A program made the translations under genes and the position numbers. The notes beneath the pieces are model-generated. The model made no database searches, was not told the origin of the DNA, and saw only the letters and a program-made list of their open reading frames with translations. DNA of 64,000 nucleotides, taken from contig NZ_JANQAH010000007.1 of the NCBI RefSeq assembly GCF_024707125.1, positions 124,001-188,000 on the forward strand, read 5' to 3'. Position 1 is the stretch's first letter. Each line of letters opens with the position of its first letter. Positions 63,076-64,000 of the stretch are shown piece by piece. The stretch is from Devosia sp. (GTDB lineage Bacteria > Pseudomonadota > Alphaproteobacteria > Rhizobiales > Devosiaceae).

Positions 63076-64000
63076 TTAGATGATCTTGGCCTCCAGCGGC
63101 CAGCGCGGACTGGGGCCAATTGCATCGGCATAGCCCAGCCGTGCCAACATTTGGACGGTCCCGCCCGCAGGTGCAAGCCATTGATGGGCCTCGGCGTAGC
63201 AGTCGGCCATTTCGGGAAATTCCTGGAGCGCCTGGCTTAACGGTTGCAGCCCCAAGCCCGCCGCGCTGGCAGCGAGATTGATGCGCACCCAATCGCGACC
63301 GGCCGCGATCTGGTCCTGTCGCGTATTGGTGCCGCTCACCAGCCAGACATGCGCCATGGCCGAGGAGGTATTGGCCAGCACGACATCCTTGCCCTGCGCA
63401 AAGACCATCGAGTTCGGATCGGCCGCAGTTTCTCTGGTGAAGAGGCCGAAAAGGGCAAGCGTGTCGAAGAGCGGGCCGCCGAAGTCGATGCCGTCGGGGT
63501 TGGCTTCAATTTCGGCCTTGCCGAGGCGCATCAGGTCGACGCTTTCCCTGTAGGTTCGCGGGGTGTCGATTTCGATCAGCATGGCGCGTCCAGTCAGGTC
63601 GCGGAGCCTTGCGACATGCTCGGCTTCGGCGCTGCTGCCGATGGTCAGCCCATGGCTTCCGGCGGCGTGCAGGGAGGCGAGTGTTTCGGGCGACACCGGC
63701 CGGGCGAGGTCATATGGATCTTTCAGCGAGCGCCGGTTGAGCACTTGGGCAAAGAGCGGGTCCGGAGTGACGCTGCCATCGGCAATGAACCGGGCGCGCG
63801 CTACCGGCCGCTGGTCCAGCCCCTCAGCGCTATCCCCTTCAGGAAAGAGCGCAAGATCGACCCGGTAGCCGTCCTCTGCAGCTGCAAGGATCATCAGTTC
63901 GAGGAAACATCCGAGGCCAATGGTGATCTGGCGGTTGAAAGGATCGGTCTCCGGCAACAGGCGGTTGGTGTCGACATAGAGCGTGATTTCGCCTTCGGTC
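63076..64000 (-). CDS. Acg-like nitroreductase family protein, 5' end outside the window
   Basis: The frame is open at the right edge: before the apparent TTG start at 63957 the codons continue TEGEITLYVDTNRLLPETDP, which belongs to the protein, so the gene is cut by the window. The visible ~308 residues match the FMN nitroreductase-fold Acg/Rv3131 group: NRQITIGLGCFLELMILAAA, LFAQVLNRRSLKDPYD with the NRRS signature, AMAHVWLVSGTNTRQDQIAA and GLGLQPLSQALQEFP. It likely reduces nitro- or quinone-like compounds, or scavenges flavin. The MarR gene follows. Confidence 0.85.
   Translation of the reverse strand, partial: TEGEITLYVDTNRLLPETDPFNRQITIGLGCFLELMILAAAEDGYRVDLALFPEGDSAEGLDQRPVARARFIADGSVTPDPLFAQVLNRRSLKDPYDLARPVSPETLASLHAAGSHGLTIGSSAEAEHVARLRDLTGRAMLIEIDTPRTYRESVDLMRLGKAEIEANPDGIDFGGPLFDTLALFGLFTRETAADPNSMVFAQGKDVVLANTSSAMAHVWLVSGTNTRQDQIAAGRDWVRINLAASAAGLGLQPLSQALQEFPEMADCYAEAHQWLAPAGGTVQMLARLGYADAIGPSPRWPLEAKII

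Overview
The window looks like chromosomal DNA from a high-GC alphaproteobacterium of the order Hyphomicrobiales, most like Devosia or a relative. This rests on gene content and protein style only: split acetolactate synthase genes, a cysG-DUF2849-cysI-cysH sulfur operon, adrenodoxin-type ferredoxins with a thioredoxin-reductase-like FNR, and a giant membrane-anchored repeat protein resembling the Agrobacterium Growth Pole Ring protein. No search was run, so the genus is an inference. I see no phage, transposase or CRISPR array.

Layout. 1-5.7 kb: ilvB (cut by the left edge), ilvH, pdxJ, an FMN reductase and the potassium transporter kup. 5.8-8.7 kb: a small secreted protein, an old-yellow-enzyme reductase and a divergent alpha/beta hydrolase. 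8.7-18.5 kb: a carbohydrate island with a LacI repressor, a Gfo/Idh dehydrogenase, a TIM-barrel isomerase, a complete sugar ABC transporter and a GH127 beta-L-arabinofuranosidase. Two different palindromic operator families occur here, one of them beside a LacI gene reduced to its DNA-binding head. 18.6-21.5 kb: threonine catabolism (kbl-tdh) under a divergent XRE-cupin regulator. 22.0-28.9 kb: a TetR gene and ilvC, then a NUDIX protein, GFA, UPF0303 and PhzF proteins, a Leu-rich mini-protein and leuA. 28.9-33.8 kb: an EEP phosphatase/nuclease, a frameshifted hisC-like aminotransferase, two tandem tRNA-Lys(CTT) genes, a four-Cys mini-protein, terC and a SHOCT protein. 34.0-45.2 kb: a FemAB-like protein with a polysaccharide flippase, acs, a secreted GH3 enzyme, an LpxH-like phosphoesterase with a GT4 glycosyltransferase, and two tandem MFS paralogues.

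45.5-51.1 kb is one gene for an 1870-residue protein: two N-terminal membrane helices, about 1500 residues of 11-residue (hendecad) repeats, a Pro-rich stretch and a C-terminal domain. It is the most striking object in the window. A divergent Hpt phosphotransfer gene follows, then prfC and a methyltransferase. 55.3-62.6 kb is an assimilatory sulfate/sulfite module: siroheme synthase, DUF2849, sulfite reductase, a CysH-DUF934 fusion, FNR and two [2Fe-2S] ferredoxins. The window ends with a MarR regulator and a nitroreductase that runs off the right edge.

Branched-chain amino acid synthesis is scattered over three separately regulated places (ilvBH, ilvC, leuA). Several families of long inverted repeats sit between genes; one lies inside the ABC operon between the binding-protein and permease genes.
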